DNA of 64,000 nucleotides from Mayamaea pseudoterrestris (taxonomy: Eukaryota > Bacillariophyta > Bacillariophyceae > Sellaphorales > Sellaphoraceae): NCBI GenBank assembly GCA_027923505.1, contig BROI01000001.1, positions 1,396,501 through 1,460,500 on the forward strand, read 5' to 3'. Positions 9,115 through 18,673 of the stretch are shown piece by piece. Numbering within the stretch: the stretch's first letter is position 1; each line of letters begins with the position of its first letter. The notes beneath the pieces were generated by a model, which saw only the letters and a program-made list of their open reading frames with translations, was not told where the DNA came from and searched no databases. The position numbers and the translations under genes are program-made.

Positions 9115-9951
9115 GTAGATTGTAGTCTGTAGGCTGTATGTGGTATCGAATGGAGTATTCTTGCTGAATGTTTAGCGAATGCGTCTAACAATGATCAATA
9201 AACTGATGCAATGAGATAAATGAGAATGACTCGAGAGGAATTTTTTCGTGCTGCAGCCAGGGAGCCAAAACTTTGAGAAGTTGAATCAGAAGAGTCTTTC
9301 GTTTTTGCTTTGCTGAATATATGATGGACCAAGTCGAACTGGGTCTACTGTTGCAGAGTTATGCAGGTTTTGGTTCAAGATTCTAGAAAACGGAAACCGA
9401 GCTGCCTCGACTAACCAAAGAGTTTAAAGAATTCCTTAATAGCTTCTTCTGATTCTTTCTAGTGCAATTACTACTCTCTCAAGTCAGCCGCTCGCCCTGT
9501 CTCTGCTCCGCTTTAGCAATGCTTGAGGCTCTTGGTTGCTCTTGGTTTGGATGACAATGGATCGATATTCATGTTGTGACGGTCGGTCACGAGATGTCGA
9601 GCATGACTCCACGAAGGTTTGGGTTGCATGTTCTACTATTGCCTGCTGACTGTTCTAGTATTGCCTGAGTCATTTGGTCCTTTCACTGGTATATGCCTTG
9701 TTCTACGATCACTCTTTGTGGCATACGCATGACTTTTTACCGCGCGACTGACGTTTGCAAAACGATTAACGAGTCATTGCGATGACTCGTTCTTTGTCGA
9801 TCTTGGTGCGACATCTTTGCGACGAGACATCTCTGCGACACGACTGCGACAATCGTCTAGCGAGCGAGCAGTTTTCCTGTCATCAACCAAGTCGTCTTTG
9901 TATATCTTCATATCCTTTCAATTTTCCTCAAGCTAGCAGTATAGTAACAGC
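9115..9951. promoter_or_regulatory. divergent intergenic region with a perfect TGACTCG hairpin
   Basis: 837 bp between divergent genes. The clearest signal is AACGAGTCAT (9768-9777), loop TGCG, ATGACTCGTT (9782-9791), a perfect 10-base inverted repeat 160 bp before the ATG at 9952. Its arms carry TGACTC, a bZIP-type core. A smaller GTGAC...GTCAC pair lies near 9577-9591, and TGACG occurs near 9749. No open frame of note. Confidence 0.4.
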
Positions 9952-11283
9952 ATGGGTAACTTTACTAGCTCTCCCGAACAACAGAAAGCCCGAAAGCTCA
10001 AGAAGGAATTGGAGAAACGCAAGAAAGACATGGAAACGCGCGGCGTCCTCGTTCCGCCCTCCTTTCTTCTGAACGAATCCTTGAGCATTCAAAATCGACT
10101 GCCGCTGCAGCCATCCTTGTTTGATGAGCTCTATGCGCATGACGCTTCGAATCGATTGTTTCTCGATTACATGCGACCTGGATTATGGATATCGGCGCAA
10201 GATTCGTTGCATGGAACGCGCGTGGCAGCGTCGGTGCCGTTTGATAGCAAGAGTAATCCCAACTTGAATGCATCCACCTATTTATCGTCGCTCACTGGAA
10301 CATCTTCCTTGTTTCTGATGGAACGAGTCGGAGGTAACAATACGTTGCAGTTGCGCGTCGGAAACGATTTGCAGCCAACCGTTTCGGCTAGTTACTCGTT
10401 GCTGAAAAATAACAAGTGCACCCTCTTTGGACACGTCAAACCAAACGGCTATGGCTGGACGGGAACGCACATGGAGTACACGTTGCGCGAAGATGAAAAT
10501 CAACCAACAAAGAGTATGCAGCTGTCATTGGGAACCTACGTCAAGGGACATGTTACAATGCCGCAGCAGCAGCCATACAAGTCTCCAGTGCATACCGCTC
10601 CGCTGGTGGCCGATCAAGTCACGGCGTACGCCGCTGCGCAGTTTCTAGGCATCACAGCTGCCGTGGAGACGCAAGTGCCATTGCATCACCGTCACCCAGA
10701 CTTGAGCAACGTGCTGACGCGTTCCTACGTTACCATGAACGTGGCTGGAGAAGGTCCACCGCTCCAAGTTTCATTGTCGAAAACACCATTAAATCAATCG
10801 TTGAGCATTTCGCAGGAGATTCCCTTTGATCGCTACCAGTTCAATCCTAGTGAGGATCGAGCCCCAAAGGTGCGAAACTCGTTCGCCTGGACGATCAAGC
10901 TGGAGCAGTCGCAGTCGCAAGTGGCTGGTGAAGCGGAAGCAGTAGCAGCAGCATCTACTATTATCAACACGACATCATCACTACCATCATCATCACCTCG
11001 CTTGTCCATTGGCGCTGCCTGGCAAATCAATCGCGCCGTTGGAGTCAAGACAGTGATGGATGATAGCGGCTGCACCATGGCCTTGGTGCTGCGTCGCTGG
11101 AGCCAGCCCCGACTCGCTTGCAGCCTCATTTTGCAGCACGACGCCATGATGGGAGTGGCGTTGGAGCTCGAGTCGGGGCACTTGCGGAGTGTCAACTACA
11201 TATCAGAACATGATCAAGTCGTTGGAGGAGGAGCGGATAGTGTTGCGGAAACGCGAACGACCATTCCCATGATGGAAACGTGA
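9952..11283 (+). CDS. hypothetical beta-rich protein with N-myristoylation signal
   Basis: 443 residues. It starts MGNFTSSPEQQ, which fits an N-myristoylation signal (Gly2, Ser6), then a basic helix (KARKLKKELEKRKKD). From residue about 60 it alternates polar and hydrophobic residues in short strands (for example NNTLQLRVGNDLQPTVSASYSLL, in two blocks), with many Gly and Tyr. This pattern resembles a transmembrane beta barrel of an organelle outer membrane, but I see no defining signature and do not name a family. A low-complexity Ala/Ser/Thr loop occurs at about 325-345. Divergent from the coiled-coil gene. Confidence 0.6.
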   Translation: MGNFTSSPEQQKARKLKKELEKRKKDMETRGVLVPPSFLLNESLSIQNRLPLQPSLFDELYAHDASNRLFLDYMRPGLWISAQDSLHGTRVAASVPFDSKSNPNLNASTYLSSLTGTSSLFLMERVGGNNTLQLRVGNDLQPTVSASYSLLKNNKCTLFGHVKPNGYGWTGTHMEYTLREDENQPTKSMQLSLGTYVKGHVTMPQQQPYKSPVHTAPLVADQVTAYAAAQFLGITAAVETQVPLHHRHPDLSNVLTRSYVTMNVAGEGPPLQVSLSKTPLNQSLSISQEIPFDRYQFNPSEDRAPKVRNSFAWTIKLEQSQSQVAGEAEAVAAASTIINTTSSLPSSSPRLSIGAAWQINRAVGVKTVMDDSGCTMALVLRRWSQPRLACSLILQHDAMMGVALELESGHLRSVNYISEHDQVVGGGADSVAETRTTIPMMET

Positions 11284-11652
11284 GTGGAAATGAAACAGAG
11301 ACAATTGAGCGAACGGTGATTTTGATGGTGTCTGTAACTTTACTATATGACCGAATTAATACTTCATATGATATTCTTTGAAAGAGTTGAACGAAATCAT
11401 TGAGTAGCATGACTGCTTTAGCTATGTTAACCTTAAAAATCAGATTCACTTGGCGTTACGTGGTTGACGTTGGTGTCGAATTCGCCCAAGCGAGGAATCC
11501 TTTGCGACGACAAACGGCCATTGAGCAATCGACTTCTTGACGCTGCTCAGCTCTGATCACCACGACTACCGTAGAACGTCTCTCCGTCTTGTCGTCGTCG
11601 TCTATACCTACCTGCTTGCTTGCCTAGTCTGCTGAAATATCATAATAAAAAT

Positions 11653-12870
11653 ATGAAGCAAGCATCGCTACGCTTCTTGCTACTGCTGCTTCCATGGCAT
11701 GTCTCGGTTCGAGCCCACACGCCCTTTCGACGCAGCTCATTGACGGCAGACATTCATAGCAGCACCTCAGCGTCAAAAGAACTCGACAATCTACTAGACG
11801 GTCCAGCTGACGCTGCATCGCCCGTATTGTCACGAGGCGGATCGATTCGGACGGCATCCTTTGCCGCCGACGACGAGCGCTTGGGTTTGAAAGTGAGCAG
11901 CCAGGCAAAAGAAACCAAGGTTAACGAGTCTTTAGCGCCGGGTAATGCAGCAGCAGCTGTTACAGAAGCGTCTATTTCGTCTCGCATGCGCGGCGGAGAC
12001 AGCAGCAAAGACAGCATTGACAATACGTCCAAGTCCCTCTACCCCAAGAAAAAGCTGCATCTGCCGTGGCGCAAGGAGAAGCGTCACGACCAAATTGCCA
12101 AGCAGCTCAAGAACCGCAACAATGTCAACATTCGCCGCAAACTCATGCACGCCACCTTTGGCTTGACCTTTGCGTTCTTGAATCATGTCATTCCACGTAA
12201 TCGCTTTGTTCCAGGCATGGCTCTATTGAGTACCGCTACGTTAATCATGGAACTCTTGCGCTACCGCAAGGGCTTTGGCTGGATGAACGAGGCGCTGCAC
12301 TTTTGCTTGGGGTCATCCTTGCGCAAGAACGAAATGGCCGGCGGCTTCACCGGATCGTTTTACTTTTTCACGGGCGTGACACTCACCGCCTACTTGTTTC
12401 CCGGCACACCGGCTACCCTCGGCATGGCGCAGCTGGCGCTGGCGGATCCGAGCGCCAGCTACTTTGGCAGACGTACGCGGCACGTTTACTGGAGCCGGAT
12501 TGAGAATGGCTTGGGCGGCGTCGGACGCAACAAGGGGTGGCTGGGTTTCTTGGGCGGTGCGCTCTTTTGCTTTCCGTTCAATTACTATGTCTTGAGCAAG
12601 GCGGCGCAGCGCTGCGCGACGAGAGTGATAAGTGTCAACGCCGTCGTTGGCGTGTCGCTGCTATTGGGATTGGCGGGTGCACTGGCCGATTTGGCCGTGC
12701 CGACGCCAGCCTTGACGCTGCCGAAAAAGGTGCTGGGCGTACCGGTGCCGCCCTTTCACGTGGACGACAACATGGTGGTCCCCATCTTTTCGGCCTTTGC
12801 GTGTACGAAAGTGTTTCAGTTTTATGAATGGCCGCTGGACTTGGCGCTCGCCAAGTGGATTGTGTTGTAG
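11653..12870 (+). CDS. DGK1/SEC59/phytol-kinase-like membrane protein, copy 1
   Basis: 405 residues from the ATG at 11653; the open frame upstream has no ATG. The leader MKQASLRFLLLLLPWHVSVRAHTPF is a signal peptide. After a disordered linker (about 30-160) comes the CTP-dependent lipid kinase/cytidylyltransferase-like fold: NIRRKLMHATFG, several membrane segments, LALADPSASYFGRR, KGWLGFLGGAL and a final DDNMVVPIFSAF segment. These blocks match the family of yeast DGK1 (CTP diacylglycerol kinase), dolichol kinase and plant phytol kinase, which phosphorylate lipid alcohols. The substrate cannot be told from sequence. It is followed on the same strand by a carotenoid oxygenase. Confidence 0.85.
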   Translation: MKQASLRFLLLLLPWHVSVRAHTPFRRSSLTADIHSSTSASKELDNLLDGPADAASPVLSRGGSIRTASFAADDERLGLKVSSQAKETKVNESLAPGNAAAAVTEASISSRMRGGDSSKDSIDNTSKSLYPKKKLHLPWRKEKRHDQIAKQLKNRNNVNIRRKLMHATFGLTFAFLNHVIPRNRFVPGMALLSTATLIMELLRYRKGFGWMNEALHFCLGSSLRKNEMAGGFTGSFYFFTGVTLTAYLFPGTPATLGMAQLALADPSASYFGRRTRHVYWSRIENGLGGVGRNKGWLGFLGGALFCFPFNYYVLSKAAQRCATRVISVNAVVGVSLLLGLAGALADLAVPTPALTLPKKVLGVPVPPFHVDDNMVVPIFSAFACTKVFQFYEWPLDLALAKWIVL

Positions 12871-13374
12871 AGGATGCGCGTGGTCGCATGAGAGTGCGCT
12901 CGTGCTACAAGTTAATGATTGCTGACAGATACAAGCTGATTGGTGTAAATACAAAGGCTAAATTTGTTTACAAAGGTTATAATGCAATGTACATACTAAA
13001 TAGTGCTCAAAATGTTGGCCATTGTTCTTTCGAGCTCCAAGTAAGCAACGACGCGAATCCGCATGTCGTAGCGGTCAGTTAATATCGTAGTGGTAATGAC
13101 CACGTCAGCCAAATTCTCGTCAGCGAGCGAGGCGACTCGATGGAAAACGGAGGCCGAAACCATGATGATGGGTCCGATCCGAGAGAACACCTTCACGACC
13201 AGCTCATTCACATGAATAACCCGCAATTAAAGACATTGTAATTTAATATTGGGGTGAATAAGTTTGCTGATACTTAAAACTAGCGTGAGAGAAGTTTTAG
13301 CACGAAAGAAGAACAGTTTGCTCACATTTTGGGCTCACATTTTTGAAGATCGAAAGCACACATTCCAGTGAACA
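12871..13374. other. spacer between lipid-kinase-like gene and carotenoid oxygenase, copy 1
   Basis: 504 bp. The minus strand has an ATG-less open frame of 76 codons (12996-13226), unusually rich in Val/Ile/Leu (ADENLADVVITTTIL and so on). It could be a lost or unrecognised exon. The same spacer recurs at 18170-18673. Confidence 0.4.
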
Positions 13375-15099
13375 ATGTCACGACTAGACAGACATTTCAT
13401 TCGCAGCACTTTATGCATCATTCTTGCTCTAAGCACTAGCCATGCATGGTTGCCTCCCTTTTTATCGACTGTAACCTCAAGGCCGCCTTCCGAAACGGAG
13501 TCACCCGCACCTCCGCAATCACCCCAGGAACTTGCCGAGGAACAAGCTCGCGCGCGACACAACAATGAAGCCTTTAACGCCCTCTTTGCTCACGCCGACG
13601 AGCACTTGCAGCCAACGCCGCTTACGTTTACGGCACCACTTCCAGCCGACCTTGCGCCTGGCTGTCTGTTGCGCATGGGTCCCAACGGTGCGCCACCTGA
13701 AGACGCATTCTTGGATGGTGACGGCATGATACATTCCATTAGCTTTCCACCAGCGTCCTCTGGTCTGCAGCCGCAATACTCGTGCGCCTATGTCAATACG
13801 GCCGGACGGCAAATGGAAGCCGTTTCCAACGGCAAGCGATTCATTGGAACACTTGGCGCGGCGCCCCAGGGCTGGCCCTTGCTGGGAGCCTTGGTGCGAA
13901 ACATGATCAACTTTCGAACCATTCAAGGATTGGAAGATTCGTGCAACACTGCCGTTGCGCAGCATGGATCCACCGTCTTGGCACTGATGGAGCAAGGTCT
14001 GCCGAGTGAAATACGAATCAAGCAAGACTCGAGCATGGAAACGGTGCAAGCGAAAACAACGTTGAATGGCGCCATTCCAAACAATGACATACTGAGCGGA
14101 GGTCAATTGAGTGCGCATGGTCGCACATGTCCAATCACGGGCGAGCGCATTCACGTCAGCTACTGCTCGGCGACGAAACCGTACGCTCGGGTGGACATTT
14201 TTGGTGTCGAGCGTGACTTGGATAGTGGCAACGTTCAAGGCTGGAAGTTAAAGCGGAGCATTCCAGTCAATGACATTGATGTTCCAGTCATGATTCATGA
14301 CAGTGCCATTACCGAAAACTATGTCATTATATTAGACTTTCCATTGACCATTCGACCCGAGCGAATGATTCGTAACATGTTTCCAGTCGAGTACGAACCA
14401 GCACACGGAGCGCGAATAGGATTGGTGCATCGGCATGACGAGAGTCGGCAGACGCAGTGGTATGATGTGGAGGCAGGCGTCGTGCTGCATACAATGAATG
14501 CATACGAAGATGCAAATGGGCGAGTGGTGCTGCAAGCCCTTCGAAGCGAGCCTCGTTGTGACGAGAGCTACTTGAGCCAATACGCTAGTGCCTTTCTATA
14601 CGAATGGGTACTGGACCCAACAACTAACAAGTTGTCGGAATACTTTTTGAACAAAGACACTCTGGTTGAGTTTCCGGTCATTGACGATCGTTACACAGGC
14701 ATGGACGCCAAGGAAGGATACGCTGTATCGGTCGCCTCAATTGGAGGTCCGCTGCGGGTCAACCGAAATCCAAAAGTCGGGATTACGCTCGATGGTGTCG
14801 TCAAGTTATCTTTGTCGGGCGATGATAATGGCCGAGTGCTGAGTCGCTACACGCTTCCGCAACGTTGGTACGGTGTCTCTGAACCGACAGTCGTCCCAAA
14901 GAAAGATTCTGAGGGTTGCTACGTCTTCGTCGTGGCTACCCAAGTTCCGTTGGAGGCACCAACTAATATGGAAACTTCTCGTGTGATCCTTCTGGACGGA
15001 GATGACTTGTCAAGAGTGGTCTGGGAGGCGGAACTTCCATTCACTGTGCCGTATGGACTCCATTCGAGCTACATCCCTTGGGATGAGCTGGTGCAGTGA
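13375..15099 (+). CDS. carotenoid cleavage oxygenase (CCD/NCED/RPE65 family), copy 1
   Basis: 574 residues. The signal peptide ends STSHAW, which fits the plastid A-x-W motif. The family seven-blade propeller is complete, and the four iron ligands are visible: His248 (LSAHGRTCP), His308 (MIHDSAIT), His372 (VLHTMNAYED) and His563 (YGLHSSYIP). The start block CLLRMGPNGAPPEDAFLDGDGM is typical. These enzymes use Fe(II) and O2 to split carotenoids or apocarotenoids; the bond cut is not predictable here. The sequence is identical to the copy at 18674. It sits between a lipid-alcohol kinase-like gene and a MYND gene in the duplicated unit. Confidence 0.95.
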   Translation: MSRLDRHFIRSTLCIILALSTSHAWLPPFLSTVTSRPPSETESPAPPQSPQELAEEQARARHNNEAFNALFAHADEHLQPTPLTFTAPLPADLAPGCLLRMGPNGAPPEDAFLDGDGMIHSISFPPASSGLQPQYSCAYVNTAGRQMEAVSNGKRFIGTLGAAPQGWPLLGALVRNMINFRTIQGLEDSCNTAVAQHGSTVLALMEQGLPSEIRIKQDSSMETVQAKTTLNGAIPNNDILSGGQLSAHGRTCPITGERIHVSYCSATKPYARVDIFGVERDLDSGNVQGWKLKRSIPVNDIDVPVMIHDSAITENYVIILDFPLTIRPERMIRNMFPVEYEPAHGARIGLVHRHDESRQTQWYDVEAGVVLHTMNAYEDANGRVVLQALRSEPRCDESYLSQYASAFLYEWVLDPTTNKLSEYFLNKDTLVEFPVIDDRYTGMDAKEGYAVSVASIGGPLRVNRNPKVGITLDGVVKLSLSGDDNGRVLSRYTLPQRWYGVSEPTVVPKKDSEGCYVFVVATQVPLEAPTNMETSRVILLDGDDLSRVVWEAELPFTVPYGLHSSYIPWDELVQ

Positions 15100-15210
15100 C
15101 TCGTCGCGACGAGATTTGATAAGAAACTTAAACTTTACATATAATTACATGCATTTAATTTTTGTTGGTTCGTGCAATTACTTGAGCGCAATATATTGGA
15201 CGATTATACT

Positions 15211-15333
15211 TCAGCAAGTAAAGCATCCGGAATTGGGCAACGCTGTGCTGCACAATCGGTTGAGACAACACAACGGGGTTTTGGTCTCCCGAACAAACTT
15301 CTTCTTCGTAGTGTCATAGCATGTGCAAAGAGT
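15211..15333 (-). pseudogene. MYND-gene fragment, copy 1
   Basis: Minus-strand reading gives about 39 residues, CTCYDTTKKKFVRETKT then PLCCLNRLCSTALPNSGCFTC and a stop. This matches residues near the second finger of the adjacent gene (CSCFEAKKKELVRKTQT, FHCLNKLCTTALHSTNFFTC) at roughly 60 percent. It lies directly beyond that gene's 3' end, so it is a relic of an older, smaller tandem duplication. The rest of the finger is absent. Confidence 0.75.
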
Positions 15334-15410
15334 GTGCTTCGTTGTTGTTGCTATTCGACGGTCAAGTGAGATCTCGCTTTGCCTCGTCTGTGTAGGTGCC
15401 AAATCCGTTT

Positions 15411-15473
15411 CGGTCTGACTCTCGTCAGATCGGTCCCTTCCGCCTGTGGCAAAGTGCAAATTCCGGCGCGCAG
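15411..15473. repeat. short dispersed repeat, copy 1
   Basis: CGGTCTGACTC...CGGTCCCTTCCGCCTGTGG...CCGGCGCGCAG. The same block order is found at 20710-20772 (by duplication) and 52498-52564 (independent place). It may be a small non-autonomous element or a shared control sequence. Confidence 0.55.
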
Positions 15474-15513
15474 CAATCATGAGGCGTCTAATTATTGCCC
15501 ACTAACTTAAAAA

Positions 15514-16717
15514 TCAACGTCTTGACTTCTTTCCTTTTGGTCTCGCTCGCAGTTTGTTGACATTGCAAAACACCTTGTGAGCGTACCAATCAGCTCTCTG
15601 GCAGTCTGCAGAACAATCTACAGCTACATCGCAGCCATTGCACGTGAAAAAGTTCGTCGAGTGTAGTGCGGTGGTGCACAATTTGTTAAGGCAATGAAAT
15701 GACGTTTGGGTCTTTCGAACCAATTCTTTCTTCTTAGCCTCAAAACAAGAGCATGGGGCACGATGGATGAGGAAAAGCGACAAGCACTCGAACCCATTCA
15801 GGCCGATGGAGTTTGAAATGCTCGCTTCGTCAGCAGCCGGCGGTATCTCCATCGCTTGTTCTAAAAGTATCAAGATCAAGCCAATCGGTAAAGTTTGAGT
15901 CACAATAAGCTTCTCCTCCTCCTCTTCTCCAATCAGAGTAAACAGCATATTAAGACCTTTTGCAGTCAGCTTCTGTAAGAAAGTGGGACCGTCAGAGAGA
16001 CAAGGCAGAAGGATATTTCTGGCACGCGACCGGCCAATTGTCTCCCATTCTTCGATGTTAAACAATCTCACTTGTTGCAAAATTGCAGCCATTCGCTCTT
16101 CGTACGGATCACATCCGTCGGCCTGCATTGTGTCATATCCATGTTTGCAGTTGGGCGGCGAGTTGACTAACTTGACCTTTGCTGACGTGAATAATTTGCA
16201 CTTGAACCTGTGTCGCGGCCAATCCCTCTCTTGACAAGAGACAGAACAATATGTGATGGAACAATTCTCACATTCAAATACATCTAGACCTTTGATTATT
16301 TTAAAGCACCCTCGGTGTTGGCAAAAGTGCCCAGTGGGTGTGTCCTTTAATTTCGCCTTGACGTGATCAAAGCATGAGCACGGAGCCCGCTCAACGTAAA
16401 ACAATAAGAGGTTCGCCGGGTACATCAGATCACCGATCCCGTATTGCTCTTGTTCTGTTATCGATCCCTCTCCATTTCTCTCTACGTGGGTAACAAGCGT
16501 ACATAGCACATTCAGTTGATTGCAGTTTGGTTCCAGACAAGTCCATAGTCGAAGACCTGTCGCGACGATTTTTCGGATCATCGTTTCATCAAGGTTATTG
16601 ATAATGTCAACAATTGATGACCCCATATTTGCTACCACGTTATCGCAGTTGGTTCCTTGGATTTGACTAAACAGTATGATTACGTGCCTCATTACGTTGT
16701 TCATCTTGTCCTTGTAG
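15514..16717 (-). pseudogene. double MYND zinc-finger protein, copy 1, 5'-truncated by the duplication junction
   Basis: Same frame as the full gene at 20813-22165 but cut at 16717, removing its promoter and the first 52 or so codons. Upstream in frame is a TAA nine bases beyond the last shared codons. The first in-frame ATG left is an internal Met (16704), giving 396 residues, with both MYND fingers intact. It could still make a shortened protein if the sequence brought in upstream (11419-type DNA) has promoter activity. Otherwise it is a pseudogene. Confidence 0.85.
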
Positions 16718-16951
16718 TAGCTACGTTAACCTTAGTAATCTGTTTCACTTGGCGTTACGAGGTTGACGTTGGTGTCGAATTCGCCCAAGCGAGGAATCCT
16801 TTTGCGACGACAACGGCCAGTGAGCGATTGACTTCTTGACGCTGCTCAGCTCTGATCACCACGACTACCGTAGAACGTCTCTCCGTCTTGTCGTCGTCGT
16901 CTATACCTACCTGCTTGCTTGCCTAGTCTGCTGAAATATCATAATAAAAAT

Positions 16952-18169
16952 ATGAAGCAAGCATCGCTACGCTTCTTGCTACTGCTGCTTCCATGGCATG
17001 TCTCGGTTCGAGCCCACACGCCCTTTCGACGCAGCTCATTGACGGCAGACATTCATAGCAGCACCTCAGCGTCAAAAGAACTCGACAATCTACTAGACGG
17101 TCCAGCTGACGCTGCATCGCCCGTATTGTCACGAGGCGGATCGATTCGGACGGCATCCTTTGCCGCCGACGACGAGCGCTTGGGTTTGAAAGTGAGCAGC
17201 CAGGCAAAAGAAACCAAGGTTAACGAGTCTTTAGCGCCGGGTAATGCAGCAGCAGCTGTTACAGAAGCGTCTATTTCGTCTCGCATGCGCGGCGGAGACA
17301 GCAGCAAAGACAGCATTGACAATACGTCCAAGTCCCTCTACCCCAAGAAAAAGCTGCATCTGCCGTGGCGCAAGGAGAAGCGTCACGACCAAATTGCCAA
17401 GCAGCTCAAGAACCGCAACAATGTCAACATTCGCCGCAAACTCATGCACGCCACCTTTGGCTTGACCTTTGCGTTCTTGAATCATGTCATTCCACGTAAT
17501 CGCTTTGTTCCAGGCATGGCTCTATTGAGTACCGCTACGTTAATCATGGAACTCTTGCGCTACCGCAAGGGCTTTGGCTGGATGAACGAGGCGCTGCACT
17601 TTTGCTTGGGGTCATCCTTGCGCAAGAACGAAATGGCCGGCGGCTTCACCGGATCGTTTTACTTTTTCACGGGCGTGACACTCACCGCCTACTTGTTTCC
17701 CGGCACACCGGCTACCCTCGGCATGGCGCAGCTGGCGCTGGCGGATCCGAGCGCCAGCTACTTTGGCAGACGTACGCGGCACGTTTACTGGAGCCGGATT
17801 GAGAATGGCTTGGGCGGCGTCGGACGCAACAAGGGGTGGCTGGGTTTCTTGGGCGGTGCGCTCTTTTGCTTTCCGTTCAATTACTATGTCTTGAGCAAGG
17901 CGGCGCAGCGCTGCGCGACGAGAGTGATAAGTGTCAACGCCGTCGTTGGCGTGTCGCTGCTATTGGGATTGGCGGGTGCACTGGCCGATTTGGCCGTGCC
18001 GACGCCAGCCTTGACGCTGCCGAAAAAGGTGCTGGGCGTACCGGTGCCGCCCTTTCACGTGGACGACAACATGGTGGTCCCCATCTTTTCGGCCTTTGCG
18101 TGTACGAAAGTGTTTCAGTTTTATGAATGGCCGCTGGACTTGGCGCTCGCCAAGTGGATTGTGTTGTAG
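16952..18169 (+). CDS. DGK1/SEC59/phytol-kinase-like membrane protein, copy 2
   Basis: 405 residues, identical in sequence to the gene at 11653-12870: same signal peptide, NIRRKLMHATFG, LALADPSASYFGRR and DDNMVV blocks. The 5' flank differs: the diverged 112 bp (16718-16829) lies 120-230 bp upstream of this ATG, and beyond it is the MYND gene of copy 1 instead of the beta-rich gene. The two copies may therefore be expressed differently even though the proteins are the same. Confidence 0.85.
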   Translation: MKQASLRFLLLLLPWHVSVRAHTPFRRSSLTADIHSSTSASKELDNLLDGPADAASPVLSRGGSIRTASFAADDERLGLKVSSQAKETKVNESLAPGNAAAAVTEASISSRMRGGDSSKDSIDNTSKSLYPKKKLHLPWRKEKRHDQIAKQLKNRNNVNIRRKLMHATFGLTFAFLNHVIPRNRFVPGMALLSTATLIMELLRYRKGFGWMNEALHFCLGSSLRKNEMAGGFTGSFYFFTGVTLTAYLFPGTPATLGMAQLALADPSASYFGRRTRHVYWSRIENGLGGVGRNKGWLGFLGGALFCFPFNYYVLSKAAQRCATRVISVNAVVGVSLLLGLAGALADLAVPTPALTLPKKVLGVPVPPFHVDDNMVVPIFSAFACTKVFQFYEWPLDLALAKWIVL

Positions 18170-18673
18170 AGGATGCGCGTGGTCGCATGAGAGTGCGCTC
18201 GTGCTACAAGTTAATGATTGCTGACAGATACAAGCTGATTGGTGTAAATACAAAGGCTAAATTTGTTTACAAAGGTTATAATGCAATGTACATACTAAAT
18301 AGTGCTCAAAATGTTGGCCATTGTTCTTTCGAGCTCCAAGTAAGCAACGACGCGAATCCGCATGTCGTAGCGGTCAGTTAATATCGTAGTGGTAATGACC
18401 ACGTCAGCCAAATTCTCGTCAGCGAGCGAGGCGACTCGATGGAAAACGGAGGCCGAAACCATGATGATGGGTCCGATCCGAGAGAACACCTTCACGACCA
18501 GCTCATTCACATGAATAACCCGCAATTAAAGACATTGTAATTTAATATTGGGGTGAATAAGTTTGCTGATACTTAAAACTAGCGTGAGAGAAGTTTTAGC
18601 ACGAAAGAAGAACAGTTTGCTCACATTTTGGGCTCACATTTTTGAAGATCGAAAGCACACATTCCAGTGAACA
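18170..18673. other. spacer between lipid-kinase-like gene and carotenoid oxygenase, copy 2
   Basis: Same content as 12871-13374, including the ATG-less minus-strand frame (18295-18525). Confidence 0.4.

Larger units (their letters stand above)
15100..15513. other. spacer with MYND relic and short dispersed repeat, copy 1
   Basis: 414 bp between convergent genes. It holds a decayed MYND-gene piece (15211-15333) and a 63-bp sequence (15411-15473) that recurs at 20710-20772 and, diverged, at 52498-52564. Confidence 0.6.
11419..16717. repeat. tandem duplication unit, copy 1 (5299 bp)
   Basis: Direct repeat with copy 2 at 16718-22016, a constant offset of 5299. From 11531 on I find no difference between the copies by eye, in genes or spacers. 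The first 112 bp (11419-11530) differ at about 11 places from 16718-16829. The right end falls inside the MYND gene. The unit carries a DGK1/phytol-kinase-like gene, a carotenoid oxygenase and a MYND gene. Confidence 0.95.
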
